From contig OZ007505.1 in the NCBI GenBank assembly GCA_963931865.1, positions 9,049,415-9,113,414 of the forward strand: DNA of 64,000 nt, in the 5' to 3' direction. Numbering within the stretch: the stretch's first letter is position 1; each line of letters starts with the position of its first letter. The notes under the pieces are model-generated. The model did no database searches. It was not told where the DNA came from and saw nothing but the letters and a program-made list of their open reading frames with translations. A program made the translations under genes and the position numbers. The DNA comes from Axinella damicornis. Its lineage: Eukaryota > Porifera > Demospongiae > Axinellida > Axinellidae. Shown piece by piece: positions 30,941-42,613 of the stretch.

Positions 30941-33306
30941 TCAGTCCCTCCTGGCTATCTTCAGGTAAATCCCGTTCTTGGGTGCCATGGTAATACATAC
31001 AGCTGTCTTCAGTGGAACCTAGGAAAAATACAGTTACAGTGGCAGGTACAGAAACCAATGTAGCCGATGATTACATGTACATATGGCATGAGAAAAGGTG
31101 TATTAGGCATAATTATGTTTGCAGAAAGAACATTCTCTAGACTCAAGAGCCTAGGAAGTTTACAGAAGGAATTCAAAATGGTAGTCAAACTCGTGTTACT
31201 GCATCTCAAGGTCAGAGGGAGTAACTGGAGAACTGACCTCTGTTTCTGGAGCTCGCACAAATGAGTACTTCTTCAGGACCTCGATGAGAGCCATCTTAGC
31301 CTCCATGAGGGCAAACCTCATCCCAATGCAATTGCGAGGACCCCAACCAAAAGGCATGTGGCAGACACTGGGACACTTCGCCTTCTCCTCAGGAGTGAAC
31401 CTGTGGGAAGAGCAAGGGAGGGAGGAATTGATCAATCAGACAGGAAAGAATTTGTCACCATGATAAGGTGGAGGGGGTGATGGAGGAAAGGGGGACAGCA
31501 CCTTTCAGGCAATGTTGTTTTAGTTAACTAAAACTAAAACTATAATGCATTTTAGTATGGCATATTTCACTTTAGTAATTAAACTAAAACTAAAATGAGG
31601 ACTGTCTCAGCCTGTTAATTAAAACTACAACTAAACTAGAATGAAATCACCCAAAAATGGTGTTTACTAAACCTAAAAGAGCCTTTACTAACCCTTTTGA
31701 GATTTAGTAATTAAAACTAAAACTAAACTGAACAATGCGACTTCTACCTAATTAAAACCAAAAACTAAACTAATTCAGTTTTAGATAACTAAAACAACAT
31801 TGCTTTCAGGGTCAAATTTCTCCGGATCTGTCCAGCGCTCTGGGTTGTAGTGAAGGAGGTGAATGGGAAGGTGAACTACTGCTCCCTTGGGGATGGTCAC
31901 TCCATTGGTCAATGGTTTTTTGAGCACAGCGGGAGGTCCTAAAGTGAGTAGTAAAAACATGTGCTTTTTCAAAATCCAACTTAGTATGGCATAGAGGAGA
32001 GGTAGTGGGGAGAATGAATAATGGACAGGGTGGGGAGTCTCACCGTGGTGCTGGTGGATACATTCGGAGCGATTCCTGAATTACCATGTCCAGGTACTGT
32101 AGTTCCTGAGTGGCATCGTACATGGAGGCCTCCTGTGAGAGGGTGAGGTAGTGAACGGATGAGGTGGTGGAAGTGACGAGGGTGAGTAACACAAGCAATG
32201 TTACGGTTGACTTAGAACACATCTACTTAGCCTCGTTCCCTGGCCTTCTACAGTTTTGATCACTAAAACAGTATGCATAAAAGGAGGGGTTGAAATCTTA
32301 CTATGTGATGCGTGGCATGGCTTTCCTCACAGATTCTAGCTTATTAAAATTCTTATCCACAGGTACAGAGAACCAAAACGAGTTCCAGAGAAGAGACCCC
32401 CCAAGCAAGCAAGCGCTATAAATGTTGTGCAGCGCTTTGCACCGCAATGTAAACATTTTTCGCAGCGCTTCACACTGCAACATACACCAACCCTGGCCTG
32501 ACCACTCTGCAACTGCTTCCGACGGCCCGGTTGCTGTGTTACCTCTGGCACATTTATCACTCGGCAGTCATGGCTTCTAGCCTGGGTGTGCCTCATATGC
32601 TCTGTGAAGCTCTCTATTGGCATTTGTCCTGCCTTCGTAGCTTGCAGAATGCATTATCTGTCTCGAACAAAACTTGGGTGTTGAGACATATAACCTTTTG
32701 TGCCACTGGTAAGGTGGAGTGACTCCCCAGGCCTTCTCCCTCCATTTTTGCATACTGTAAGTGATCTAAAACTGGAGGTGTAGAAGGCCTGGAAACAAGG
32801 CTATGCAAAGTTATACCAACTCACCGGGTTACTTTCAAAGTACTCGTCAATTTTTGCTTGGAGTTTTTCCTGTATCTCAGGGTTCAGAGCCAGCAGGTAG
32901 GAGGTGTAGGCCAGGGTGTTGGCAGTTGTCTCGTAGCCAGCCAGGAGGAATGTGATGGAGTGTGATACAATCTCCTCATCGGTGAGCCTCCTCCCTCCCC
33001 CACCTTCTCCCTCCTCAGTTGCGTCAATCATCAGCTGAAGGAGATCCTTGTGCTGAGGAGGAAACAAGTTCGTAATGTGAGTGCATGCCTCATCTCTCAG
33101 TTGCTCATGGCTGTCATTTATCAAAATGCTGATAGTACAAATGATATAGTTTCCGAGTCACCATTGAATCACCTTGGTGGATTTATTTTCCTCTCTTCTT
33201 GCCCAAACTAGGCTTATAGAAGCATCGTTAAGAACATGGAATGCATCTCCCCTCCCGGACCGGCTAAATAACCAGCGAAGCACATAGTCGGCAAAGGAGA
33301 AGTTTG
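30941..33306 (-). pseudogene. Cytochrome P450, CYP3-like, broken copy (unit B)
   Basis: The same six exons as unit A: 33306-33173, 33052-32825, 32132-32044, 31938 down to the MITE, 31400-31238 and 31018-30941. Helix I (AGYETT), ESLR and the heme loop FGWGPRNCIG (Arg present) are intact. Exon 4 has lost two bases just before NGVTIPKG, shifting frame, and a 293-bp MITE sits at its 3' edge. The last exon ends IARRD then TGA, one residue earlier than A and D. The N-terminal half is absent. Not expected to make a P450. Confidence 0.88.
31510..31802. mobile_element. hAT-type MITE at the P450 exon 4 edge (unit B)
   Basis: Ends CAATGTTGTTTTAGTTAACT and its inverted counterpart agree over 24 bases with one mismatch. 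CTTTCAGG flanks both sides (31502-31509, 31803-31810), an 8-bp target duplication. Units A and D have the uninterrupted site (CTTTTTGG, CTTTCTGG). The interior is made of AAACTAAAACT-like motifs in both orientations. On the gene strand the duplication copies the last bases of exon 4 (CCTGAAAG), so the original donor now lies beyond the insertion. Confidence 0.93.
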
Positions 33307-33552
33307 CTGCCAGAGAGAGAGAGAGAAATAGAGAGAGGATTTCTTATATAGCCTAACCGTCATGATGATTTGACACCAAGCACTAAAACCCAACATTTAT
33401 TTGGATCCCAGTATTCAGATATCCACATTTTTGAACTAGAATGAAACAGATAATTGCGTAGACAATCTGTGCAAGCAAATTACATACTTCCCAAGACAGA
33501 AAATGAAGGAAGAAATAAAATTAATTCTTGGACTCAGTGGACCTAAGACGGT

Positions 33553-34066
33553 ATTGGGTGGGTTGCAGAAAGAGCTGTAAAGGGTGTTAAGCGCAAGCAG
33601 TGGAGCAACCGACAGATGGAAGAAGCAATGAAAGCGGTACAAAAGGGTGACATTGGTATTAATCAAGCTGCAAGAGAGTATGGCGTTCCCCGAACTACCC
33701 TAAAAGATCGGGTTAGTGGTAGGGTTAAGCACGGTACCAAGTCTGGTCCTCACCCCTATTTGAGTGTCAATGAAGAGACAGAGCTTGCCAAATTTGTGAA
33801 GCAGTGCGCAGAAGTTGGCTACGGCAAAACCTACGATATAGCACAGTCTGTTGCCAATGAGAAAGGTATCCTCCGGAAAACCCAGATCAGTCATCAGCCA
33901 TCATCTGTCACGAAAAAACCCGAGTCAGTCCACGTACCTCTGAGACCGTACACACCAATGTCTGCTGTACGTGCTTTAGAACGATGTTGAAGACGTACTG
34001 GAAGGCACTGGTGCTGATTGGATTGCATGTGCATGTGGGAGGTGGTGCACATGTATACTGAGTTAA
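33553..34066 (+). pseudogene. psq-type HTH transposase remnant (unit B)
   Basis: The open frame reads KRKQWSNRQMEEAMKAVQKG, then INQAAREYGVPRTTLKDR and SGRVKHGTKSGPHPYLS, a pipsqueak-type helix-turn-helix as in CENP-B/pogo-related transposases. After KGILRKTQIS the DDE catalytic core is missing. In another frame the end reads DWIACACGRW, similar to the Cys-rich tail of such proteins. The start codon seen in unit D (MKTIGIGW) is deleted here. It is an internally deleted transposon gene lying head-on to the P450 fragment. Confidence 0.7.
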
Positions 34067-35245
34067 CTGTAGCTACAAGTTTGAGAGTGCATAACATAGA
34101 CACAGTGTAAGAAGTAAACAGTGGGCAGATTTTACTGCATAATGAGCAGTCGGGGAAAACCCCAAGTGGTCGATCATGGCAACGGGCTGTCGATAATTGG
34201 TGTCAGTGTTCGATACATGGTTTGAAACAACTCTGGCATGGGAGGCTCGGGCTTACGTTCGGAACGTGATATGGGAACCGGACAAGCACCGTACTGTCGC
34301 ACTCATTTAGATAAACGGAATATCGTAAATCTAAACCGTTACACCTGCTGCAATGAGTGTTTCACGCAAAACATAAACAGAAGCGTCTCCACCTCCGGTT
34401 TATATTATCCATGTGCATATGTACAATACGCAGGAAAGCCTCGCGGGAAAGTAAAATTAAAGACTTTCTACATTGCGACTGACAGCAACAAATCAGCAGG
34501 CACAGGAAACTCCAGAACAGAAGTACCACGACCACTTTGTCGATAACTGTATATACATGTACTCAAGCTATGTATGGTTGGTTTACTACCTGTGGTCCTC
34601 ATTTTCCTATGAACGCCACTGCGATTCACACACCAGACGCTGGGAGCGGCATACGTACATGTCCTGCTGGTGGGCGACCATTCTCCTCTCCCTATCACCC
34701 TGCCGGCTACAGTCCCTCAGCGATTCAGAGGCATTTTGTCTCTGTCTCTGTACTGTAAGATGCCTACATAGCACTGTCTTCTTCAACTTCTAACTCGGCG
34801 TCCTCCATATCGGTGACAAGACTATACAGTAACAGTGTACCGTGACAAAATGTGTGAAGTGCTTGTGGCTAGAACACATGATGCACATTGTCCCGGGGGT
34901 TCGTATGCGTAATTTACGCATGGGGCCCAATAACAAGACATTTTACCTACACACAGTAGCCCAGATTTCCACCCCACACTGCACGATCGCTTCCCACTCA
35001 GCAGTAACAATCATGTTATCGGATCGGTAATTGGTACGGACATTCAGCCACTTGCAATCATTGGAAAATCACCTTATATGGTACATCATGTCACTGGTAT
35101 AATTGTCAACATGTCAAGTTACTTCAGGCCAGGAGAACAAGGGGCCGGGGGAAGTAGCTGAGCAAGCGAAGTGGGCGAAGCTACATGCACTTGTATCCGA
35201 ATTATGATTTATGAGGCTGTAATTGAAAATAGAGCACACCTGATG
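34067..35245. other. Conserved block (unit B)
   Basis: Corresponds to 19340-20930 of unit A minus a deletion at about 35130. Frames of 60-106 codons on both strands are shared with C and D only through DNA identity. I see no exon. Confidence 0.45.
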
Positions 35246-35290
35246 TTAGCCTCGTTCCCAGGCCGCCCACGCGGCCTGGGAACGAGGCTA
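35246..35290. repeat. 45-bp palindromic micro-insertion with 8-bp duplication (unit B)
   Basis: TTAGCCTCGTTCCCAGGCCG, a six-base centre, then CGGCCTGGGAACGAGGCTA. ACCTGATG flanks it (35238-35245, 35291-35298). Unit A lacks it and has a single ACCAGATG at the site (CACACCAGATGTATGAGC, near 20940). The arms equal the terminal repeat of the P450 intron element (5335/6307). Confidence 0.92.
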
Positions 35291-35425
35291 ACCTGATGTA
35301 TGAGCAACCGAAGCGAGCAAAGCTCGTTGAGTTACTAAATGATGAGATGGGTATACTTCCTGGATACGAAGTGATTGCCTACCATTATCTAACAATGTTA
35401 TGTGAACAGACCAAAGAAACAAGTA

Positions 35426-36130
35426 CCGTAGTCTCTCGAAACACGTCCACCATCGAAAATACGTCCACCCCCCTTTTTTGCGACAAGTTGTTGCAAAGGG
35501 TCATTTATTACTCGAAAGTACGCCCACCCTATTAGGAAAGCACTTGAATAGCTCCGGAAGAAGTACTGTCAAAGAGGTTGGACTAAGAATGGCTATATAT
35601 CGTGGTACTATTTGCAATGAATTTCATTATGTTGTATGCCATTGCATAATCAGCTGTGTATACTGAGTGCATGACATGAGACCGTGCACGCGCTGTGCAT
35701 TGCATGTGAGTGTCTTCACGTGTGAAATCGCCTAGCGTAGCACTATAACTAGCAGCGCACTACGGATTTCTCGGAAGCAGCAGCAATCGGCAAGTCCCGA
35801 AGATAGTCAGTGCACTCTACGTCATTCAAGCACTCCTGCTGTCTTGTTTGCTGTTCTTGTAGCTACTCACACGAAGAGATTGTTCCTGCTCACCAAGAAA
35901 CTCCGGGAGTAGTAGTAGTTAAGCCTTGCTAGAATGACTGTTGCAGTATGGCACTCGCATATTTGCTGATTTTACGCATGTACTTGGGTGGGCCTACTTT
36001 CGAATTGGGTGGGCCTACTTTCAAGTCAAGGGTGGGCCTATTTTCGGGAGAGGGGTCCTCAAAAATACGCCCATCCCCCTCTGAGCAGCCACTAAGTTCA
36101 TCGACCATGGGCGGTTTTTCGAGACACTGG
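35426..36130. mobile_element. TA-flanked TIR element (unit B)
   Basis: Same insertion as 21075-21852, shorter because it has fewer GGTGGGCCTACTTTC repeats. TA lies at 35424-35425 and 36131-36132. The ends have decayed slightly (CCGTAG at the left; ACACTGG for ACACTATGG at the right). Confidence 0.9.
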
Positions 36131-36132
36131 TA

Positions 36133-37138
36133 ATGCTTTCACTGGACACGTAATATGCGACTAACTGAACCTGAATGGATACGCTATCCCCTGAATGCTG
36201 TAAATCTGCATTTCATGTCGCTGAACCAAATATTCCATTCAGCATTTAGCCGTATTGGTTCAGCTCTTCGCATTACTGGAATAGGCGTTGTCATAGTTAC
36301 CAAAGACGGCACTGTATTATTGCTAGATGTTGATTTCTGCTCAAGCCAATGGACACAACTGAAAGCAGACCTGCAAGAGGGCGTTTTGTTGTCCTGACAA
36401 ACTGCAGCTCGACTTTTCAGAAGGTCTGATGTAGATTTGTTGAGAAGCTAGAGCTGGACAACAAGTGAGTCGTATGTTATTCCACCCCTTAGCTTGGGCA
36501 GTACTGGAGAATATTCAGTTCTCGGCTGTTTTTGAATGCTTTTCACTGGACAGACGACAGACAGATGATGGACAGACGGACAAACCAATTGCTTAACCTT
36601 GCTTCGCGCATGTGAGCGTGGGTAAAAATGTGTGTACATGTAAGCAGGCCTCAGCTGAGAATGAGGGCGACCAGACTTGTAGACCTACCTCTTCAATGGC
36701 TGCAGTGATGGGAGCTATTGCATAGCAAAAGAAGATTTTCGTCTGTTTGTGCCACTGTACATGTCCTGCAGAACACGTGGCAAGGCAGAGGATTTCTAGA
36801 CTGTAGATGATTTCTGGACACAGCCCCAGTTTTCGCTCTCTAGCAGCAGGTTTTGCAAACAACTGAACAGCGTCTGAAAAAGTTTGGAGGTAGGGTATGC
36901 ATGACTGTGCACATACCATAAATTGGAGCTCGATCATGTCATGGCCAATACTTTGGTCTGTGTGTGGTGCACCTGCAAGGCTGCTTCAGCCACAGTTTTG
37001 GGTTTTAATTCTGTAGCCTAAAGTTGACTAATGACAGTGATGTTGCAGGCCCTATGCTCAGACAATGTCATGCATTCCAATACCGGTTTTGCATGTCTGT
37101 GATAATCTGATAAGTAAGGGAAATGCAGTTATTTCGGA

Positions 37139-37140
<2 letters not shown>
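36133..37140. other. End of unit B and start block of unit C
   Basis: Includes the 80-codon frame shared with A (36155-36397), the unit break at 36469, the TIR-arm relic (about 36547-36625) and the decayed exon-like block matching 490-730. No intact gene. Confidence 0.45.
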
Positions 37141-37175
<35 letters not shown>

Positions 37176-37195
37176 GGGGGGGGGGGGGGGGGGGG
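37141..37195. repeat. (TG)n followed by poly-G (21 G)
   Basis: A (TG)n run to 37173, then 21 G (37175-37195). Unit D has only the poly-G here, and unit B both. Confidence 0.95.
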
Positions 37196-37544
37196 ATTTG
37201 GAACACCCACTATTTTGGTTGAGTCAAGACTGGAGTAGTTAAAAGACATTGCCAACATTTGACTGCGCCAAGGAACTGCCTGTCTGTCCGATCGGCGACA
37301 ATTTTTTTGCGTAACTGTACGTAAGCACAGTCAAAATGCGTGAAACAACCACGATGATTTAATGTAGCTTGACAACTAAACTAGCTGCTTCCCCCAAGTT
37401 GTGGGCTAATTAAATTAAGCTAGTCTACCAGCATTCCAGTTATAGCCCTCTACTGCATCTTGCAATCCCAGTGGGGTGTACTGAAGTCTGGTGTTCCGAA
37501 TTATCCGCAGTAGGGTAGACTGTACCTGTAACAAAGGTAGATCA

Positions 37545-40252
37545 CCAGGTAGAGCAGAGGTAGAGCAGAGGTAGAGCCAGGTAGAGCCAGGTAGAGCATA
37601 GGTAGAGCTAGGTAGAGCCAGGTAGAGCCAGGTAGAGCCAGGTAGAGCAGAGGTAGAGACAGGTAGAGCCAGGTAGAGCTGAGGTAGAGCTAGGTAGAGC
37701 AGAGGTAGAGCAGAGGTAGAGCCAGGTAGAGCAGAGGTAGAGCCAGGTAGAGCAGAGGTAGAGCCAGGTAGAGCAGAGGTAGAGCTAGGTAGAGCAGAGG
37801 TAGAGTAGAGGTAGAGCCAGGTAGAGCAGAGGTAGAGCAGAGGTAGAGCAAGGTAGAGCAGAGGTAGAGCCAGGTAGAGCTGAGGTAGAGCTAGGTAGAG
37901 CAGAGGTAGAGCAGAGGTAGAGCCAGGTAGAGCAGAGGTAGAGCCAGGAAGAGCAGAGGCAGGGTCAGGTAGAGCATAGGCAGAGCCAGGTAGAGCCAGG
38001 TAGAGCCAGGTAGAACTGAGGTAGAGCTAGGTAGAGCAGAGGTAGAGCAGAGGTAGAGCCAGGTAGACCAGAGGTAGAGCCAGGTAGAGCAGAGGTAGAG
38101 CCAGGTAGAGCTGAGGTAGAGCCAGGTAGAGCCAGGTAGAGCTGAGGTAGAGCTAGGTAGAGCAGAGGTAGAGCAGAGGTAGAGCCAGGTAGAGCAGAGG
38201 TAGAGCCAGGTAGAGCAGAGGTAGAGCCAGGTAGAGCAGAGGTAGAGCCAGGTAGAGCAGAGGTAGAGCTAGGTAGAGCAGAGGTAGAGCAGAGGTTGAG
38301 CCAGGTAGAGCAGAGGTAGAGCAGAGGTAAAGCCAGGTAGAGCAGAGTTAGAGCCAGGTAGAGCCAGGTAGAGCAGAGGTAGAGCAGAGGTAGAGCCAGG
38401 TAGAGCAGAGGTAGAGCCAGGTAGAGCAGAGGTAGAGCCAGGTAGAGCAGAGGTAGAGCCAGGTAGAGCAGAGGTAGAGCCAGGTAGAGCAGAGGTAGAG
38501 CCAGGTAGAGCAGAGGTAGAGCCAGGTAGAGCTGAGGTAGAGCCAGGTAGAGCTGAGGTAGAGCCAGGTAGAGCAGAGGTAGAGCAAGGTAGAGCAGACG
38601 TAGAGCCAGGTAGAGCAGAGGTAGAGCCAGGTAGAGCAGAGGTAGAGCCAGGTAGAGCCAGGTAAAGCTGAGGTAGAGCCAGGTAGAGCAGAGGTAGAGC
38701 TAGGTAGAGCAGAGGTAGAGCAGAGGTAGAGCCAGGTAGAGCAGAGGTAGAGCAGAGGTAGAGCCAGGTAGAGCTGAGGTAGAGCCAGGTAGAGCTGAGG
38801 TAGAGCCAGGTAGAGCAGAGGTAGAGCCAGGTAGAGCCAGGTAAAGCTGAGGTAGAGCCAGGTAGAGCAGAGGTAAAGCCAGGTAGAGCAGAGGTAGAGC
38901 CAGGTAGAGCAGAGGTAGAGCCAGGTAGAGCAGAGGTAGAGCCAGGTAGAGCAGAGGTAGAGCCAGGTAGAGCTGAGGTAGAGCCAGGTAGAGCTGAGGT
39001 AGAGCCAGGTAGAGCAGAGGTAGAGCCAGGTAGAGCGGAGGTAGAGCCAGGTAGAGCAGAGGTAGAGCCAGGTAGAGCCAGGTAGAGCTGAGGTAGAGCC
39101 AGGTAGAGCAGAGATAGAGCCAGGTAGAGCAGAGGTAGAGCCAGGTAGAGCAGAGGTAGAGCCAGGTAGAGCTGAGGTAGAGCCAGGTAGAGCCAGGTAG
39201 AGCTGAGGTAGAGCCAGGTAGAGCAGAGATAGAGCCAGGTAGAGCAGAGGTAGAGCCAGGTAGAGCAGAGGTAGAGCCAGGTAGAGCTGAGGTAGAGCCA
39301 GGTAGAGCCAGGTAGAGCTGAGGTAGAGCTAGGTAGAGCAGAGGTAGAGCAGAGGTAGAGCCAGGTAGAGCAGAGGTAGAGCCAGGTAGAGCAGAGGTAG
39401 AGCCATGTAGAGCAGAGGTAGAGCTAGGTAGAGCAGAGGTAGAGCAGAGGTCGAGCCAGGTAGAGCAGAGGTAGAGCAGAGGTAGAGCAAGGTAGAGCAG
39501 AGGTAGAGCCAGGTAGAGCCAGGTAGATCTGAGGTAGAGCTAGGTAGAGCAGAGGTAGAGCAGAGGTAGAGCCAGGTAGAGCAGAGGTAGAGCCAGGAAG
39601 AGCAGAGGCAGGGCCAGGTAGAGCATAGGCAGAGCCAGGTAGAGCCAGGTAGAGCTGAGGTAGAGCTAGGTAGAGCTGAGGTAGAGCAGAGGTAGAGCCA
39701 GGTAGAGCAGAGGTAGAGCCAGGTAGAACAGAGGTAGAGCCAAGTAGAGCTGAGGTAGAGCCAGGTAGAGCCAGGTAGAGCTGAGGTAGAGCTAGGTAGA
39801 GCAGAGGTAGAGCCAGGTAGAGCAGAGGTAGAGCCAGGTAGAGCAGAGGTAGAGCTAGGTAGAGCTGAGGTAGAGCAGAGGTAGAGCCAGGTAGAGCAGA
39901 GGTAGAGCAGAGGTAGAGCCAGGTAGAGCAGAGGTAGAGCCAGGTAGAGCCAGGTAGAGCATAGGTAGAGCCAGGTAGAGCCAGGTAGAGCTGAGGTAGA
40001 GCCAGGTAGAGCAGAGGTAGAGCCAGGTAGAGCAGAGGTAGAGCCAGGTAGAGCTAGGTAGAGCCAGGTAGAGCTGAGGTAGAGCTAGGTAGAGCAGAGA
40101 TAGAGCTAGGTAGAGAAGAGGTACAGCCAGGTAGAGCAGAGCAGAGGTAGAGGAGTGGTAGAGTCAGGTAGAGCCAGGTAGAGCGGAGGTAGAGCCAGGT
40201 AGAGCAGAGGTAGAGCCAGGTAGAGAAGAGATAGAGCCAGGTAGAGCAAGGT
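37545..40252. repeat. GGTAGAGC minisatellite (unit C)
   Basis: 2.7 kb uninterrupted array of 10- and 11-mers. Left flank ACTGTACCTGTAACAAAGG; right flank as in the other units. Private markers such as GGAAGAGCAGAGGCAGGG occur twice (about 37947 and 39596), showing block duplication within the array. Confidence 0.98.
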
Positions 40253-40459
40253 TCAACTTCAATTAATTGTTTCACATTGCGTGGGCAGATCAAAGTACCG
40301 GTAGTCACTGTAAACGCACTACAGGAACTGGGGCCATGTATTTCCCTTTGATGTTTGATACATGCCCTGGGAAGCCCCATTGTTCGTTCAATCACCGAGT
40401 AGCTTAAGACATAGCATCTAACACACACTAGTGGAGAATATGCCAAAGCAGCCTTAGTA

Positions 40460-40519
40460 GTGTGTGTGTGTGTGTGTGTGTGTGCGTGCGTGTGTGTGTG
40501 TGTGCGTGTGTGTGTGTGT
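40460..40519. repeat. (TG)n microsatellite
   Basis: Interrupted GT run matching the other units. Confidence 0.95.
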
Positions 40520-40977
40520 ACTGCTCTTTACACTCCCTGCTGTCTTCTCCTGACTATAAAGCCATGCCTCTGTACTGCTTTCCTTTGCAGACAGACAACT
40601 AGGGACTACTTTCTTCTCGCTGATGACACTCACCAAAACCCAGACGTCCTCCACAAACGTTTCTTTCGGTCACAGCACGTTCTTCCTTGTCAGAAGCACC
40701 AATGCCTTGAACCCCACACGCTTCTTTTCGTCTGCCCGGCTTAGTCTACTCACCAACTCAGTTCAATGCTGACTCCAAACTTCGTTAGTGATTCCATGCC
40801 GCTAAGAGCACAGTAATACTATGTAGCAAACTGCTACAAACTGAAGACCTTAGCTAGCTTTGGACTCGGCCACCATTTTGCTCGAAGGTTCAAAGGTCAG
40901 CCTGCGCGCATGCGCAACAGGCTACTTCCGGTTTGGGCTTTAAATATTAAATTTGTAGCAAGTTTTGGCGGGAAGTC

Positions 40978-41205
40978 GGGATGGCACACTCGCTAAGCAC
41001 TTGCTTTGCAGCCTGGGGGTTGAGTGTTCGCCTCCCCAATAACCGAGTACGAGTCTGGGCCACTCCGTACATACCGGTTCTCGACTTCCCCGCCTAGCAG
41101 CTCGAGTACGCCGGTTCCCATCTGACCACCGAAGCTAAAGGTGTTCTGGTAGAAAGCAGGTTAGCCTCCTGTGATTCCAGGACCGCCTATCCAGCGCTCC
41201 TGAGG
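40978..41205 (+). mobile_element. SINE candidate, tRNA/5S-like (unit C)
   Basis: Near-identical to 2678-2908 and 29314-29540; same landmarks. Confidence 0.4.
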
Positions 41206-42613
41206 CTTACACTTCGGTGTCTGACCTGTCACGGAGGGATGGGTTGTTGCTAGGTTGTATTTTTTTTTCTCTTTCCCCCTTTCTGTTTTTATTTTTTGGT
41301 TTCCTTTTCTTGTTCCTTTTTTTCCTGTTCTTTTGTTTTCCTTTGGCGTGGAGGGAAGGCTGCTAGGCTTTTATTTTTTATTGTATAATGAACTATTGTA
41401 ATTTGCCTTTAGGTCATGTGGCTTAGAATTAGGCTGGCGTTGGATCTAGTCCTATATTATTAGCCTGGGTTTGAGGCTAGTCTTAGTATTGGCTCCTGAT
41501 AATTATTACCCAATAGCATGATTGTGTTGATGAGAGCTATGAGATACATCACTCATGCATCATATTCAATATTCCACACCGATAAACGTACTGCTCTCTA
41601 CCATAGAGAATCAACTTCGATACATACTTCCCCTCTCTGAACCATGGCCTGCCCCTGCAAGACTACTATGTACCATCCATAACAAAGTGGCAGAGGTGTT
41701 TGTCGCAGACCTATAGGCCTGGGTACGAGGCTAGGGTCAACAAAGCATGTCATAATATTATGTATTACATAATTACATGTAATCATCTCGTGCAAAAAAA
41801 TTCATCATGGAACAAAACTAGGTACATAGGTATATGTACATATACTAGCTGGTTCAGGACCTCCTTTTGTGCAACCCGGTCATTATCATTGGTATGACAA
41901 AATAAATTCAGTTCATGAATCACAGGGAAACCCCTTGGTTATTATATCATGGATAATATAGACATCCTAGCTACGTATGCACTTCAATGTTCATCATTGA
42001 TTGGTGTAATTATCATTACCTACTATGGCCACAGCTGTAGGATATAGATTTGAGTGGTCATTTCTATATCCTACAGCTGTACAGCGATCGAAGGCTAGTT
42101 TCAACTTAGCCTCCTTTATTATGTGTGGAAAAGAATCGAGGATAGAGAAATTTTAGGGGGTTCGATCGAACCCCACCTGGTTGCGGGCAACTGCTGTACA
42201 ATTTTACTAAGCCACCAAAGGGGGGCCTAAATCCACCACTGTCAATTCAACATGAAGTGATGAAGGGAAGGCAGGCTGCTGAGATAAATTCTTGGGTGCC
42301 ATGGTGATACCAATTAACAGCTGTCTTCAGTGCAACCTGGGAAAAATACAGTTATATAGCTATAGTGGCGTATAGAAACCAATGTAGCCGATGACTACAT
42401 GTAATTACATATGGTATGAGAACAGGTATTTGTCAGTTCACTGATTATCTGGAAAACCAGGGGTTACCCATCCTCAGTCCATCTCACCCCTAAACTCTCT
42501 TCCATCTTCTTTCACATTTTCAGAAAACTCAAAATAAAAACTCAAATAAAATACATGACACAATAGGACTATCAGTGCACAGTATGATTGTGGAGTCCTG
42601 CTTCTATGACTCA
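41206..42613. other. Non-coding spacer (unit C)
   Basis: Pyrimidine-rich tract, AT-rich DNA, hairpin (near 42035, with a small CGAT insertion beside it) and the decayed last-exon duplicate. No intact gene. Confidence 0.45.

Larger units (their letters stand above)
22191..36468. repeat. Tandem segmental duplication, unit B (14.3 kb)
   Basis: Same order as unit C and nearly identical to it outside the minisatellite. Differences include a deletion fusing poly-G to the minisatellite, a solo LTR in the array, and loss of about 0.75 kb at 35130, where GGCCAGG joins AGAACAAGGGGCC; this removes the (TG)n and 30-bp repeat blocks. Confidence 0.93.

Noticed and set aside
4318..33306. Intact, full-length P450 genes
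   Set aside because: Only C-terminal exons are present in each unit; B and C have frameshifts and a MITE, and A has a heme-loop substitution.
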